Assembly: GCA_014361455.1 (NCBI GenBank)
Contig: JACIVP010000001.1
Coordinates: 124,001-188,000, forward strand
From: Candidatus Methanosuratincola sp.
Lineage (GTDB): Archaea > Thermoproteota > Methanomethylicia > Methanomethylicales > Methanomethylicaceae
Direction of reading: 5' to 3'
Length of the DNA stretch: 64,000 bases
Shown here: in pieces, positions 50,453-58,982 of the stretch
Numbering within the stretch: position 1 is the first letter of the stretch
Layout: the number at the start of each line of letters is the position of its first letter
Made by a program: the position numbers and the translations under genes
Notes under the pieces: model-generated
Database searches by the model: none
What the model saw: only the letters and a program-made list of their open reading frames with translations
What the model was told of the DNA's origin: nothing

Positions 50453-51652
50453 GTGAAGAGACCGCTAGAAGGTATTAAAGTGTTGAGTCTTACAGGAGCC
50501 CTGTTCGGACCATACTGCACTATGATTCTCGCTGACCTGGGGGCCGAGGTCATCAAGGTAGAAAGACCGGTATACGGTGACATGAACAGGGAGTGGGGCC
50601 CTTTCTTCCCCAACGTTCAGGGGCCTGACAAGAGCGCGTACTTCGTGAGCATCCACCGGAACCACAAGGGAATAACGCTCAACCTGAAGGATCCGAAGGG
50701 AAAGGAGATACTGAAGGAGCTCGTCAAGAGGAGTGACGTCCTCGTAGAGAACTTCAAGCCGGGAACCCTTGACGAATGGGGCTTGGGGTATGAGGACCTT
50801 AAAAAGGTGAACCCCAAGCTCATCTACGCCTGCGGATCGGGCTTCGGGCATACCGGGCCATACCGTGACTGGCCCAGCTACGACATCATCGGTCAGGCAA
50901 TGGGTGGGTTCATGGACATGAACGGCTGGCCAGACAAGCCCCCAGCGCGCGCCGGTTCATCGATCGGCGACATAGTCTCGGGCATGTTCCTTGCGATCGG
51001 CGTCCTTGCCGCGCTGAGGTACCGCGAGTGCACAGGTAAGGGGCAGAAGATCGATGTCGCCCAAGTCGACTCGATGGTCGCGGTACTCGAGAATGCCGTG
51101 GTGAGGTACACGCTCGAAGGCAAGATCCCGACCAGAATAGGGTCGAAACACCCGACGATCACCCCGTTCGACATCTTCCAGACAAAGGACGGTTACGTTG
51201 TCATCGCAGCCGGGAACGACGGCATATTCAAGAGGTTCTGCATGGCTATAGGGAAGCCTGAATGGATAACTGACCCGCGCTTCGACACCAACCCGCACAG
51301 GTGCGCCAACGAGCAGGCACTTAAGCTGCTTATAGAAGAGTACACCAAGACCAAAACTAGGTGGGAGGTCGCGAAGCTCCTGCTGGCGAACGATGTGCCT
51401 TCTGGGCCAGTCTACAATGTGGGCGAGGCCGTCAACGACCCGCACGTCAATGCGAGGGAGATGATAATCGAGCTGGATCAGCCCCAGTATGGAAAGGTGA
51501 GGGTGGCGGGATGCCCAATCAAGTTCTCCGAGTCTCCGATTAAGAGGTTCGACCCCGCGCCACTGCTCGGTCAGCACAACAAGGAGATACTCACCTCGCT
51601 GGGGTACTCCGAGGCTGAGCTTGAGGATCTAAAGAAGAAAGGGGTCATCTGA
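50453..51652 (+). CDS. Class III (CaiB/BaiF) CoA-transferase
   Basis: Moves CoA between carboxylic acids. 399 residues from GTG 50453, with GGAGGA six bases upstream. Family signatures: LEGIKVLSLTGALFGPYC, ILADLGAEVIKVERP, GRN-like ITLNLKDPKGKEI, and the Asp that carries the acyl intermediate in YDIIGQAMGGFM. The enzyme could activate the acid used by the carboxylase, for instance succinyl-CoA to propionate or the reverse; the substrate is not readable. An upstream in-frame start at 50393 lacks a ribosome-binding site. Confidence 0.92.
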   Translation: MKRPLEGIKVLSLTGALFGPYCTMILADLGAEVIKVERPVYGDMNREWGPFFPNVQGPDKSAYFVSIHRNHKGITLNLKDPKGKEILKELVKRSDVLVENFKPGTLDEWGLGYEDLKKVNPKLIYACGSGFGHTGPYRDWPSYDIIGQAMGGFMDMNGWPDKPPARAGSSIGDIVSGMFLAIGVLAALRYRECTGKGQKIDVAQVDSMVAVLENAVVRYTLEGKIPTRIGSKHPTITPFDIFQTKDGYVVIAAGNDGIFKRFCMAIGKPEWITDPRFDTNPHRCANEQALKLLIEEYTKTKTRWEVAKLLLANDVPSGPVYNVGEAVNDPHVNAREMIIELDQPQYGKVRVAGCPIKFSESPIKRFDPAPLLGQHNKEILTSLGYSEAELEDLKKKGVI

Positions 51653-51695
51653 CCCTCTTTCTTTTCTTCCAACTTTCGTTTTAGCGTGAAGCATT

Positions 51696-52646
51696 TTGAA
51701 CACCTTGGAGCGGCTGCTTATAGAAGGGGAGTTCTTCTCAGGTTCAGTGGTTGCCTCACAGATTGGCGTCTCTAGGGCGGCAGTGTCAAAGCAGATCGCG
51801 CGCCTCCGGCGCCACGGCTACGATATCGAGTCCGTGAGGGGGAAGGGGTACCGGCTGGTGCCAAGGTTCGACAGTCTCCTCCCACTTGAGGTGCTGTCGA
51901 GGCTGAGGACCCGGACACTCGGAAGGAATCCTGTTTTGCTCGAGACGGTCGACTCCACGCAGAACTACCTGAGGAGGCTGGCTGGGCAGGGGGCAGATGA
52001 GGGCACAATCGTCGTGGCCCTGGAACAGAAGTCTGGGAAGGGCAGGGCCTCCAGGCAATGGTCTTCGCCCCCCGGGGGTTTATGGTTCAGTCTGCTCCTG
52101 CGCCCCTCCATGCCGATGCACCATGTCTCACTCCTCACCCTGCTCTCCGGTGTCGCGGTCGCTAGGGCCCTCATGCAGCAAGGCGTACCCGCGGCGCTGA
52201 AGTGGCCCAACGACGTACTCGTGAGAGGCAAAAAGGTGTGCGGGATACTCCTCGAGGCCTCCTCGGATCCCGAGAGGGTTGAGTACGTCCTCGTTGGCGT
52301 CGGGATAAACGTCAACTTCTCGGCTTCGGATCTTCCCGACGGCATAAGTGAAAATGCCGTCTCCACGCTCGATCTCCTAGGGAAGAAGCTGGACCGGGCA
52401 GACCTCCTCTCGACAATCCTGATGCACATGGAGGAGATGTACGAGAAATTGCCCTCCTCGATCGGCCGGATACTGGAGGAGTGGCGCTTTCTCTCATGCA
52501 CCCTTGGCATGCACGTCACGGTCAGCTCATACGGCAGGACTATAGAGGGCAATGCACTAGACATAGCCCAGGACGGGTCCCTCCTGGTGGAGACGGGTGA
52601 GGGTCTTGAGAGGGTCTATTCGGGCGACGTTGCCATCAAAAAATGA
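51696..52646 (+). CDS. birA: Bifunctional biotin ligase/repressor BirA
   Basis: 316 residues: N-terminal winged HTH (1-60, FSGSVVASQIGVSRAAVSKQIA), catalytic domain (70-260) with GKGRASRQWSSPPGG (biotin-binding loop, usually GRGR-x-GR), LKWPNDVLV and LVGVGINVNF, and the C-terminal SH3-like domain (260-316). It biotinylates the BCCP of the same cluster; the HTH suggests it also regulates biotin-related genes, perhaps this cluster. Close to the preceding gene, same direction. The MITE copy C lies downstream. Confidence 0.94.
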   Translation: MNTLERLLIEGEFFSGSVVASQIGVSRAAVSKQIARLRRHGYDIESVRGKGYRLVPRFDSLLPLEVLSRLRTRTLGRNPVLLETVDSTQNYLRRLAGQGADEGTIVVALEQKSGKGRASRQWSSPPGGLWFSLLLRPSMPMHHVSLLTLLSGVAVARALMQQGVPAALKWPNDVLVRGKKVCGILLEASSDPERVEYVLVGVGINVNFSASDLPDGISENAVSTLDLLGKKLDRADLLSTILMHMEEMYEKLPSSIGRILEEWRFLSCTLGMHVTVSSYGRTIEGNALDIAQDGSLLVETGEGLERVYSGDVAIKK

Positions 52647-52698
52647 CCTGGAAATAAAAAAGAAAGGGGAAAGGAAGGAAGAATTGGAAATAAATATG

Positions 52699-52794
52699 GA
52701 AGTTTTTGAATAGCCTTCTTTTCCGGCTTTCCACTATCAGAAACAGCCAGATTTACCATGATTTCATTTTTTGGTAAAGTTTTTCGAAATCCTC
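52699..52794 (-). mobile_element. MITE-like repeat, copy C (96 bp, more diverged)
   Basis: Clear homology to copies A and B along the whole length, same orientation as B, with about ten substitutions and two extra bases (for example GAAGTTTTTGAATAGCC instead of GAGGTTTTTGAATAACC). Flanked by A/T-rich DNA. Lies between birA and the 3' end of the suf genes. Confidence 0.85.
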
Positions 52795-52813
52795 TATAAA
52801 AATAAAGAGCCCA

Positions 52814-54043
52814 TTAGCAGGGCTCCTGCGGGCTACTCCTCCTCTCCAGCATCGCCAGCTTCGACCTTATCTCATCCTGAAGCCGCTCAGGGAGTCCAGG
52901 CAGCCCGGGATCGAGGAAGCCTTTGACAAGCACGCCGATGGCCTGCTCTGGCTGTATCCCCCTTGCCATCAGGTAGTGGAGCTGCTCCTCTTGGAGCTTT
53001 CCGATTGCTGCCTCATGCGAGAGCTCCGTGTCCGAGTGCTCTGCTACGAGCTCTGGTATCGCGGTTATCGAAGCGGTCGGGCAGAGTATCATTCCCCTGC
53101 ACTCAAGGTGGCCCTTGGTGTTCTTGTTCTGCCCGATTATCTGACCCCTGTTGTAGACCTTCGAGGTTCCAGTCGAGACTACCTTGAAGATGGACTCGCC
53201 AGATGTCCCCTCCGCCATCAGGTATATCCTGTTTCCGAGGTCGATTATCGAGTCCTTGGTCGCGTATATTATTGAGTTGAACTTTGCCTTGGCGTCCTTC
53301 CCCACCAGATGCGCGGTCGGGTAGCTCTGGATGTCCCTGACCGGCTTGATCATCACATAGTTGGATATGAACGTCCCGCCCTCTTCGACTATCGCCCCAG
53401 TCCTGGGCCTCACGTACGTGTTCTCGGACCAGCTGTGTATCATCGTGAAGACCAGCGTGGCATTCTTCTTCACGTAGAACTCGCTGACTCCGACATGCGC
53501 GGCGGTCTTCGCCCTGCTGTCGGCGGTGCACCCGGTTATTATGTTGAGCTCAGATCCCTCATCCGCGATCACTATGTTGTGGGGCGCCTGAAGAACCCCC
53601 TCGGTTCCTATGTAGAGACAGGTCTGAATTGGCTGCTCGATCTTCTCGTTCGGGGCGGATCTGATGAAGTACCCCTTGGTTTGCCTCAGCTCGGCAATAG
53701 CGGTGTACTTGTCCTGCGAGACCGATAGCGCCTTCCAGTAATACTCCTTGAGCCAGTCGTACTTGTTCAGGGCATCGTCGGTGGGCATCATCTCCACGCC
53801 TTTGATCCTCGACGCGAGCTGGCTCATGAGTACGGAGTGGTCGACCTGGAGGTACGTCCCGCCCTTCTTACCCAAGTCCACTCCGACCTCGAGGCTCTTC
53901 CTCTTGACGTCTTCGTCAAGCTCCCGCTCGCCCTTTGGGATGGTGACAAAATCGCTCAGGTCTATATCGTTGCCGAAAGCTGACCGCTTCGTTACGGCCT
54001 TCAGCGCCTCGATCCTGTACTTCTTCTTCCATTCGCCGCTCAT
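52814..54043 (-). CDS. sufB: SufB/SufD-family Fe-S assembly scaffold
   Basis: 409 residues. The parallel beta-helix core is evident: VYIGTEG-like CLYIGTEGVLQAPHNIVIADEG, LNIITGCTADSRA, HIGVSEFY-like AHVGVSEFYVKKNATLVFTMIHSW, and the C-terminal AIGKLQEEQLHYLMARGI, which holds the conserved terminal helices. In archaea a single SufB/SufD protein works with SufC as the minimal scaffold. The stop/start of sufC overlap by 4 bp. The last residues (SSPQEPC) end in Cys. Confidence 0.93.
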   Translation of the reverse strand: MSGEWKKKYRIEALKAVTKRSAFGNDIDLSDFVTIPKGERELDEDVKRKSLEVGVDLGKKGGTYLQVDHSVLMSQLASRIKGVEMMPTDDALNKYDWLKEYYWKALSVSQDKYTAIAELRQTKGYFIRSAPNEKIEQPIQTCLYIGTEGVLQAPHNIVIADEGSELNIITGCTADSRAKTAAHVGVSEFYVKKNATLVFTMIHSWSENTYVRPRTGAIVEEGGTFISNYVMIKPVRDIQSYPTAHLVGKDAKAKFNSIIYATKDSIIDLGNRIYLMAEGTSGESIFKVVSTGTSKVYNRGQIIGQNKNTKGHLECRGMILCPTASITAIPELVAEHSDTELSHEAAIGKLQEEQLHYLMARGIQPEQAIGVLVKGFLDPGLPGLPERLQDEIRSKLAMLERRSSPQEPC

Positions 54044-54792
54044 GCGATGGGTGCCTCCTTTATCAGCCTCTCATAACCCAGTTCCTCGATCTTGGGCATC
54101 AGATCCTCGTAGCTCCCTGTGAGCGCGATCCTCCCCTCGGACATTATGTGCATCCTGCTTGGCTTGAGGTACTGGAGTATGTGGCGGTGGTGGGTGATTA
54201 TCATTATGCTGCACTTTGTCGTACTGAAGTGCTCCTGCAGGCTGCTACCGAGCACTTTCAGGGAGTCGATGTCGACGCCGCTGTCTGGCTCGTCCAGTAT
54301 CATGAGCTTCGGCCTCATCGCGAATATCTGGGCGAGCTCGGATCTCTTCCTCTCCCCCCCTGAGAAACCAACATTGACCTCCCTGTCGATGTACTTCTCC
54401 GGATCGAGGTTCACCTTGCCAAGGATCTTCTTGGGCAGGTCCAAGTCGTCTCCGGGCTTCGGCTGCCATGGGTTGATGCCTGCCGAGAGCGAGATCATAT
54501 GCCCCAGCCTTATGCCCCTGATCGCCGGCGGGGACTGGAATGCGAGAGCCATCCCCATCCTCGCCCGCTCGTCGATGCTCTTCGAGGTCACGTCTTCACC
54601 CTCAAACAGTATCTTGCCACCGGTCACTTGGTACTGCGGGAACCCCGCCAGCGTAAGTGCGAGCGTGGTCTTTCCAGACGCATTGTGCCCCATTATCGCG
54701 ACGATCTCGCCGTAGTCCATTCCTAAGTTTATTCCTTTAATGAGTTCTTTCCCCTCCACGCGCACGTGGAGATCCTCAACACTAAGCAACAC
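54040..54792 (-). CDS. sufC: SufC ATPase
   Basis: ABC-type ATPase partner of SufB. Walker A GHNASGKTT (about residues 34-42), Q-loop LAFQSPPAIRG, the family-type signature VGFSGGERKRSEL (about 134-146), Walker B LMILDEPDSGVDID, and the switch His in MIITHHRHIL. I place the start at GTG 54792 or TTG 54789 because GGAGGG stands about seven to ten bases up and SufC then begins ML(L)SVEDLHV. Overlaps the upstream unknown gene by 8-11 bp. The three genes form one transcript. Confidence 0.93.
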   Translation of the reverse strand: MLLSVEDLHVRVEGKELIKGINLGMDYGEIVAIMGHNASGKTTLALTLAGFPQYQVTGGKILFEGEDVTSKSIDERARMGMALAFQSPPAIRGIRLGHMISLSAGINPWQPKPGDDLDLPKKILGKVNLDPEKYIDREVNVGFSGGERKRSELAQIFAMRPKLMILDEPDSGVDIDSLKVLGSSLQEHFSTTKCSIMIITHHRHILQYLKPSRMHIMSEGRIALTGSYEDLMPKIEELGYERLIKEAPIA

Positions 54793-55597
54793 TTCTTTTC
54801 CCTCCAAAGCAATTCATCCTGCACTCATAGCAGCTTTCCTCCTCGACGGCGAGGGCTGGCTCGCCCTTTATCGAGCATATGTATGCCCAAGCCTCACCCA
54901 GTGCCTCGCTCTCCCCCTCCAGCACGTAGCACCTGCCCCCCTCGGCACCATTGATGCCCCCTCCGCCGGCTGGGATGCACCTGCACCCGAAGAGCACCCT
55001 TATCGCCTCCATCTCGGTAACCACCCTGCCTGGTATCTGCATCATGCCAACTGGCATCCTCATCGCAGCGGAGAACCTCCTGTTCCCCATTTCTGGGACG
55101 ATCTCTGAGATCGGGAATGGTACTAGCTTCTCTAGGCTCACTGGCACCACCGCCTGGACGCCCCTCGCAAGCAGCGTCCCTATGCTCATCCCTATGGTTC
55201 CGCCGGTCGGCGATCCGAGGTAGACCCCGGCGTTGCCCCACGGATCCACCGCGTTAGCCCCCTTTATGAATACGTCCTCGGGGCCAAGTGAATCCAGCAC
55301 ATCCTTGAGCCTATGCCCCGTCCTCTCACCATGCGAAAGGATGATCTCAGGCGTCCGCCTAGCCAGTTTAGACACGCAGGTCCCTTCGCGCGTCACTATC
55401 CCGACGGTAAACCTCCCCCTATCTATCCTTTCACCCATGAGCTCCTCATAGACGTACGCGTTCGTGGTCCCAGGGGTTATGACCACGATGCCTTCCTTCA
55501 CTGCATGCCTGACCTGGGGGATCGATGCGACCCCCCTGCCTATGAGCCTCTTCGCCTCGTAAGGGGTCAGTGCGACAAGAAGCCTTTGGCTATCCAT
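54782..55597 (-). CDS. Conserved archaeal protein of unknown function, first in the suf operon
   Basis: 271 residues from ATG 55597 (TTG 55618 also in frame). Recognisable blocks: LVALTPYEAKRLIGRGVAS, VITPGTTNAYVYEEL, DVFIKGANAVDP, GVYLGSPTGGTIGMS, PAGGGGINGAEGG, and a C-terminal Cys cluster CYECRMNCFGGKR. I recognise it as a conserved family annotated as hypothetical in archaea, with no defined function. A TATA-like ACATATAAC sits just before. Because its stop overlaps sufC and it has a terminal Cys cluster, a role with iron-sulfur assembly is a fair guess. Confidence 0.75.
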   Translation of the reverse strand: MDSQRLLVALTPYEAKRLIGRGVASIPQVRHAVKEGIVVITPGTTNAYVYEELMGERIDRGRFTVGIVTREGTCVSKLARRTPEIILSHGERTGHRLKDVLDSLGPEDVFIKGANAVDPWGNAGVYLGSPTGGTIGMSIGTLLARGVQAVVPVSLEKLVPFPISEIVPEMGNRRFSAAMRMPVGMMQIPGRVVTEMEAIRVLFGCRCIPAGGGGINGAEGGRCYVLEGESEALGEAWAYICSIKGEPALAVEEESCYECRMNCFGGKRSVA

Positions 55598-55661
55598 GAT
55601 CCTGATAAACGTATCCAAAAAGTTATATGTTTTTGCCTAGAATTAGCTAGAGGTAGTGTTA

Positions 55662-56354
55662 ATGAATAGGGGCGTCTTCGTTCTACCCACGATAGGGATC
55701 GTACTCATCGCATTCTTTTTCATGATCCTGCTATTTGCCCCCCTAATGATCCTGGGTCTGGTCGGGCGGGCACTTAATGACTATGGAATTGGATGGAGTT
55801 CTTTCCTTCTCTTCCTCCTCGTAAGCCTGATAGGTAGCTCGATCAACATCCCTGTCTGGCGCACTCAGGTCGCATCCGCCACGCCCACCGTGAGGTACGT
55901 CTACTTCTTTGGGATGCCCTACCCTGTCCCCTCCGTAGAGAGGAGAATTCTCGAGCGCATACTCTCGATAAACCTGGGCGGGGCGATAATGCCATCCCTC
56001 CTTTCTGCCTACCTCCTCTTTGCGAACCCAGGCGCCGTCGCCCCATCTCTGATCGCGACTGCAGTCGTCTCTCTGGTCGTGTACTTCATCGCGAAGCCGG
56101 TCAGCGGCGTCGGAATAGTCACGCCCATGTTCATACCCCCTCTGGTCGCCGCGGTCTCTGCGCTGGTATTCGGCATCCAGTACTCTGTGGTCGTGGCTTA
56201 CGTTAGTGGCACGCTCGGAACCCTTATAGGAGCGGACCTGTTGCACCTGAAAGACATTAGGTCGATGGGTGCTGGGAACATGAGCATAGGTGGAGCGGGG
56301 ACCTTCGATGGGATCTTCCTGACCGGGCTCCTCGCGGTGCTGCTCGCATTCTGA
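55662..56354 (+). CDS. DUF1614 membrane protein
   Basis: 230 residues, about seven membrane segments, divergent from the suf operon. Signatures: the LIGSSINIPV motif in helix 2-3, the NLGGAIMPSLLSAYLLF segment, GVGIVTPMFIPPL, and the C-terminal GTLIGADLLHLKDI and GAGTFDGIFLTG. These match the DUF1614 family, of unknown function. GAGGT lies 6-10 bp before ATG 55662. The Dph6 gene follows after 10 bp, suggesting an operon. Confidence 0.85.
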   Translation: MNRGVFVLPTIGIVLIAFFFMILLFAPLMILGLVGRALNDYGIGWSSFLLFLLVSLIGSSINIPVWRTQVASATPTVRYVYFFGMPYPVPSVERRILERILSINLGGAIMPSLLSAYLLFANPGAVAPSLIATAVVSLVVYFIAKPVSGVGIVTPMFIPPLVAAVSALVFGIQYSVVVAYVSGTLGTLIGADLLHLKDIRSMGAGNMSIGGAGTFDGIFLTGLLAVLLAF

Positions 56355-56364
56355 GGCTCTCGCT

Positions 56365-57051
56365 ATGAGGGTCGCTGTCCTGTATTCCGGTGGCAAAGAC
56401 AGTAACCTCGCAGCCTGCCGGGTCAAGTCGGAGGGGCACAAGATCGCATGCCTGATCTCCGCCTCGCCAGTCCGGGCGGACTCGTACATGTTCCATGTGC
56501 CCAACGTCTCCTTCACCCGATTCCAGGCCGAATGCATAGGCGTCCCGTGGAGGGAGATACGGGTATCTGGGATAAAAGAGGCTGAGGTCTCGGAGCTCGC
56601 AGAGGCTCTACCCGAGATCGCCGATGCACACGGAATAGAGGCGATCGCAACAGGAGCAATCGCCAGCAGGTACCAGAAGGAGAGAGTGGACCTCGTCTGT
56701 GAAGAGGCTGGGCTAGCGCACATTTCCCCCCTCTGGCAGCAGGACGAGGAGGTCTTAATCAGGGAGATGATCGGCCTCGGCTTCGAGGTATACTTCACCT
56801 CTGTCTCTGCCGAAGGGTTCGACCCCGGGTGGATAGGGAGGCGGCTCGACCTGAGCGCGCTTGAAGACCTTCTTCGCCTGAGGGAGAGGTATGGGATAAA
56901 CATATCCGGGGAAGGCGGGGAGTATGAGACATTCGTCTGCAACATGCCACTCTTCAGAAGGCGGATAAGGATCACGTCGGCGCAGAAGGTCTGGCGCAGG
57001 AACTTGGGGCACATGGAGATAACTGGGGTCGAGCTGGTGGAGAAACAGTAG
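56365..57051 (+). CDS. dph6: Diphthine-ammonia ligase (Dph6-type)
   Basis: Last step of diphthamide synthesis on elongation factor 2. 228-residue ATP-PPase: LYSGGKDSNLA (about 6-16, PP-loop), the MFHVPN motif, EAIATGAIASRYQKERVD, and the C-terminal NISGEGGEYETFV with the family signature. Length normal for archaea. Follows the DUF1614 gene. Confidence 0.92.
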   Translation: MRVAVLYSGGKDSNLAACRVKSEGHKIACLISASPVRADSYMFHVPNVSFTRFQAECIGVPWREIRVSGIKEAEVSELAEALPEIADAHGIEAIATGAIASRYQKERVDLVCEEAGLAHISPLWQQDEEVLIREMIGLGFEVYFTSVSAEGFDPGWIGRRLDLSALEDLLRLRERYGINISGEGGEYETFVCNMPLFRRRIRITSAQKVWRRNLGHMEITGVELVEKQ

Positions 57052-57207
57052 CGCAGGGCAGCATACGGTAAAGAAGGAAAAATCATGGCATGTTAATGGA
57101 ATATAGTAAGTAGAATATTGGCGTGAGGGGCATGGTCAGCAGTGTAACGATGTAAGTAAGAAAGTAAGTGAGGGGATGAAGAAAGCCCCCCGGAACTGAG
57201 AAATACC

Positions 57208-57216
57208 TTTTTAAAC
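57208..57216 (+). promoter_or_regulatory. TATA box of pyrG
   Basis: CCTTTTTAAACC centred about 30 bp before ATG 57244 predicts a start of transcription at about 57238, hence a nearly leaderless message. Confidence 0.45.
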
Positions 57217-57243
57217 CGACTTGGAGGAGATAGTTGGTGTTTG

Positions 57244-58875
57244 ATGAGGGTGCTCGGCTTGGTCAAGTTCGTATTCATAACGGGCGGCGTCCTGAGTAGT
57301 GTAGGCAAGGGGATTACGACCTCGTCCATAGGCAAGATGCTCCAGGCGAGGGGGTATACCGTCTCGGCAATGAAGATAGACCCATACGTCAACGTCGACG
57401 CTGGGACCATGAACCCATTCATGCACGGGGAGGTCTTTGTGACTGAAGATGGGGGCGAGACCGATCTTGACCTGGGCCACTACGAGCGGTTCCTCGACAT
57501 AAACCTGTCGAAGCTCAGCAACATCACGACGGGCAAGGTCTACGCCTCGGTCATAGCGAAGGAGCGGAGCGGGGGGTACCTTGGGCAATGCGTCCAGATT
57601 ATACCCCACGTGACCGACGAGATCAAGCGTTTGATAAGATCGGCAGCGAAATCCTCTGGGGCAGACGTCTTCCTCGTTGAAATAGGGGGCACGATCGGGG
57701 ATATCGAGGGCCTCCCGTTCCTCGAGGCAGTCAGGCAGATGCGGCTCGAGGAGGAGGCACACGACGCCCTCTTTGTGCACGTCGCGCTCGTCCCGATCCT
57801 TAGTCCCACGAACGAGCAGAAGAGCAAGCCATGCCAGCATAGTGTGCAGGAGATGAGGAGGATAGGCATCCAGCCGGACATCATCGTCGCCAGGTGCAGG
57901 GTTCCGCTGGAAAGTGACGTCAGGCGCAAGATAGCCCTATTCGGCAGCGTCCCCGTCGAGGCAGTCTTCTCCTCGTACGACGCCGAGTGCCTTTACCAGA
58001 TCCCAATGAACCTCGACGGACAGGGCATGGGCGATTACATCTCAAAGAGGCTGATGCTGAACGGCAGGGCCCCCGACTGGGGACCTTGGGTGTCAGTCGT
58101 GGAAGAGTTCATGAATGCATCTAGGTCCCTGAGGATTGCGATGTGCGGGAAGTATACGAAGCTCTCCGACTCTTACGTGAGCATTACCGAAGCACTCAAG
58201 CACGCCGGCGCGAGGGTTGGGTGCCGGATCTCGACCGAGTGGATCGAGACGACCCGCTTCGAGGAGGACCCTTCGAAGGTCGACCAGCTCGCTGAATACG
58301 ACGGGGTAATGGTCCTCCCTGGTTTCGGATCGAGGGGAACCGAGGGTAAGATAAGGGCCGTGCACTACGCCCGCGTGAACGGGAAGCCGATCCTTGGGGT
58401 CTGCTATGGATTCCAGCTCGCGGTGGTCGAATTCGCGAGGAACGTTCTGGGGCTCGTCGACGCAAACACGACGGAGGTCGACCCTAAAACGCCGCACCCT
58501 GTGATAGACCTCCTGCCTGAGCAGAGGCAGCTTGAGTCGCTCGGTGGCACGATGCGCCTGGGTGCATACCGGATAATAGTGGAGCCTGGGACCATGGTTC
58601 ACAGGCTCTACAACTCTGAGGTAGTCGTCGAGAGGCACCGTCACAGGTACGAGGTAAACCCGAAGTACTGGGACCTCCTCAGGGATCACGGTATGGTCTT
58701 GAGCGGCTGGTCCGATGACAGGAAGCGTGTAGAGTTCATTGAACTGCCCGGTCACCCGTTCTTCCTGGGCACACAGTCGCACCCGGAGTTCAGGTCTAGG
58801 CCAGGGCATCCATCAAAGCCATACTTAGGGTTTGTTAGCGCCGCAGCCGGCAGCCCCGTCCAGAACCCCGTCTAA
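57244..58875 (+). CDS. pyrG: CTP synthase
   Basis: UTP plus glutamine to CTP. 543 residues: KFVFITGGVLSSVGKGITTS (P-loop), KIDPYVNVDAGTMNP, GGTIGDIEGLPFLEA, then the glutaminase half with VLPGFGSRG, the nucleophile Cys in GVCYGFQLA (more usually GICLGFQ), and the His/Glu pair in GTQSHPEF. All key residues are present. I chose ATG 57244; the frame could also start slightly downstream at a TTG before VKFVFITGG. Confidence 0.96.
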   Translation: MRVLGLVKFVFITGGVLSSVGKGITTSSIGKMLQARGYTVSAMKIDPYVNVDAGTMNPFMHGEVFVTEDGGETDLDLGHYERFLDINLSKLSNITTGKVYASVIAKERSGGYLGQCVQIIPHVTDEIKRLIRSAAKSSGADVFLVEIGGTIGDIEGLPFLEAVRQMRLEEEAHDALFVHVALVPILSPTNEQKSKPCQHSVQEMRRIGIQPDIIVARCRVPLESDVRRKIALFGSVPVEAVFSSYDAECLYQIPMNLDGQGMGDYISKRLMLNGRAPDWGPWVSVVEEFMNASRSLRIAMCGKYTKLSDSYVSITEALKHAGARVGCRISTEWIETTRFEEDPSKVDQLAEYDGVMVLPGFGSRGTEGKIRAVHYARVNGKPILGVCYGFQLAVVEFARNVLGLVDANTTEVDPKTPHPVIDLLPEQRQLESLGGTMRLGAYRIIVEPGTMVHRLYNSEVVVERHRHRYEVNPKYWDLLRDHGMVLSGWSDDRKRVEFIELPGHPFFLGTQSHPEFRSRPGHPSKPYLGFVSAAAGSPVQNPV

Positions 58876-58982
58876 CCCCACTCAGGTTTGATCTGGAACG
58901 ATTCATCGCACCCATTCCATGCAGGTGGACAAGAGGAGGGCATTGCTGAGCGGACTGATTGAACCAAACTAACTAAATTAGT
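58876..58982. other. Gap between pyrG and the IS5-like relic
   Basis: About 100 bp without gene. A short A/T-rich tract (AACTAACTAAATTAGT) borders the repeat. Confidence 0.3.
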
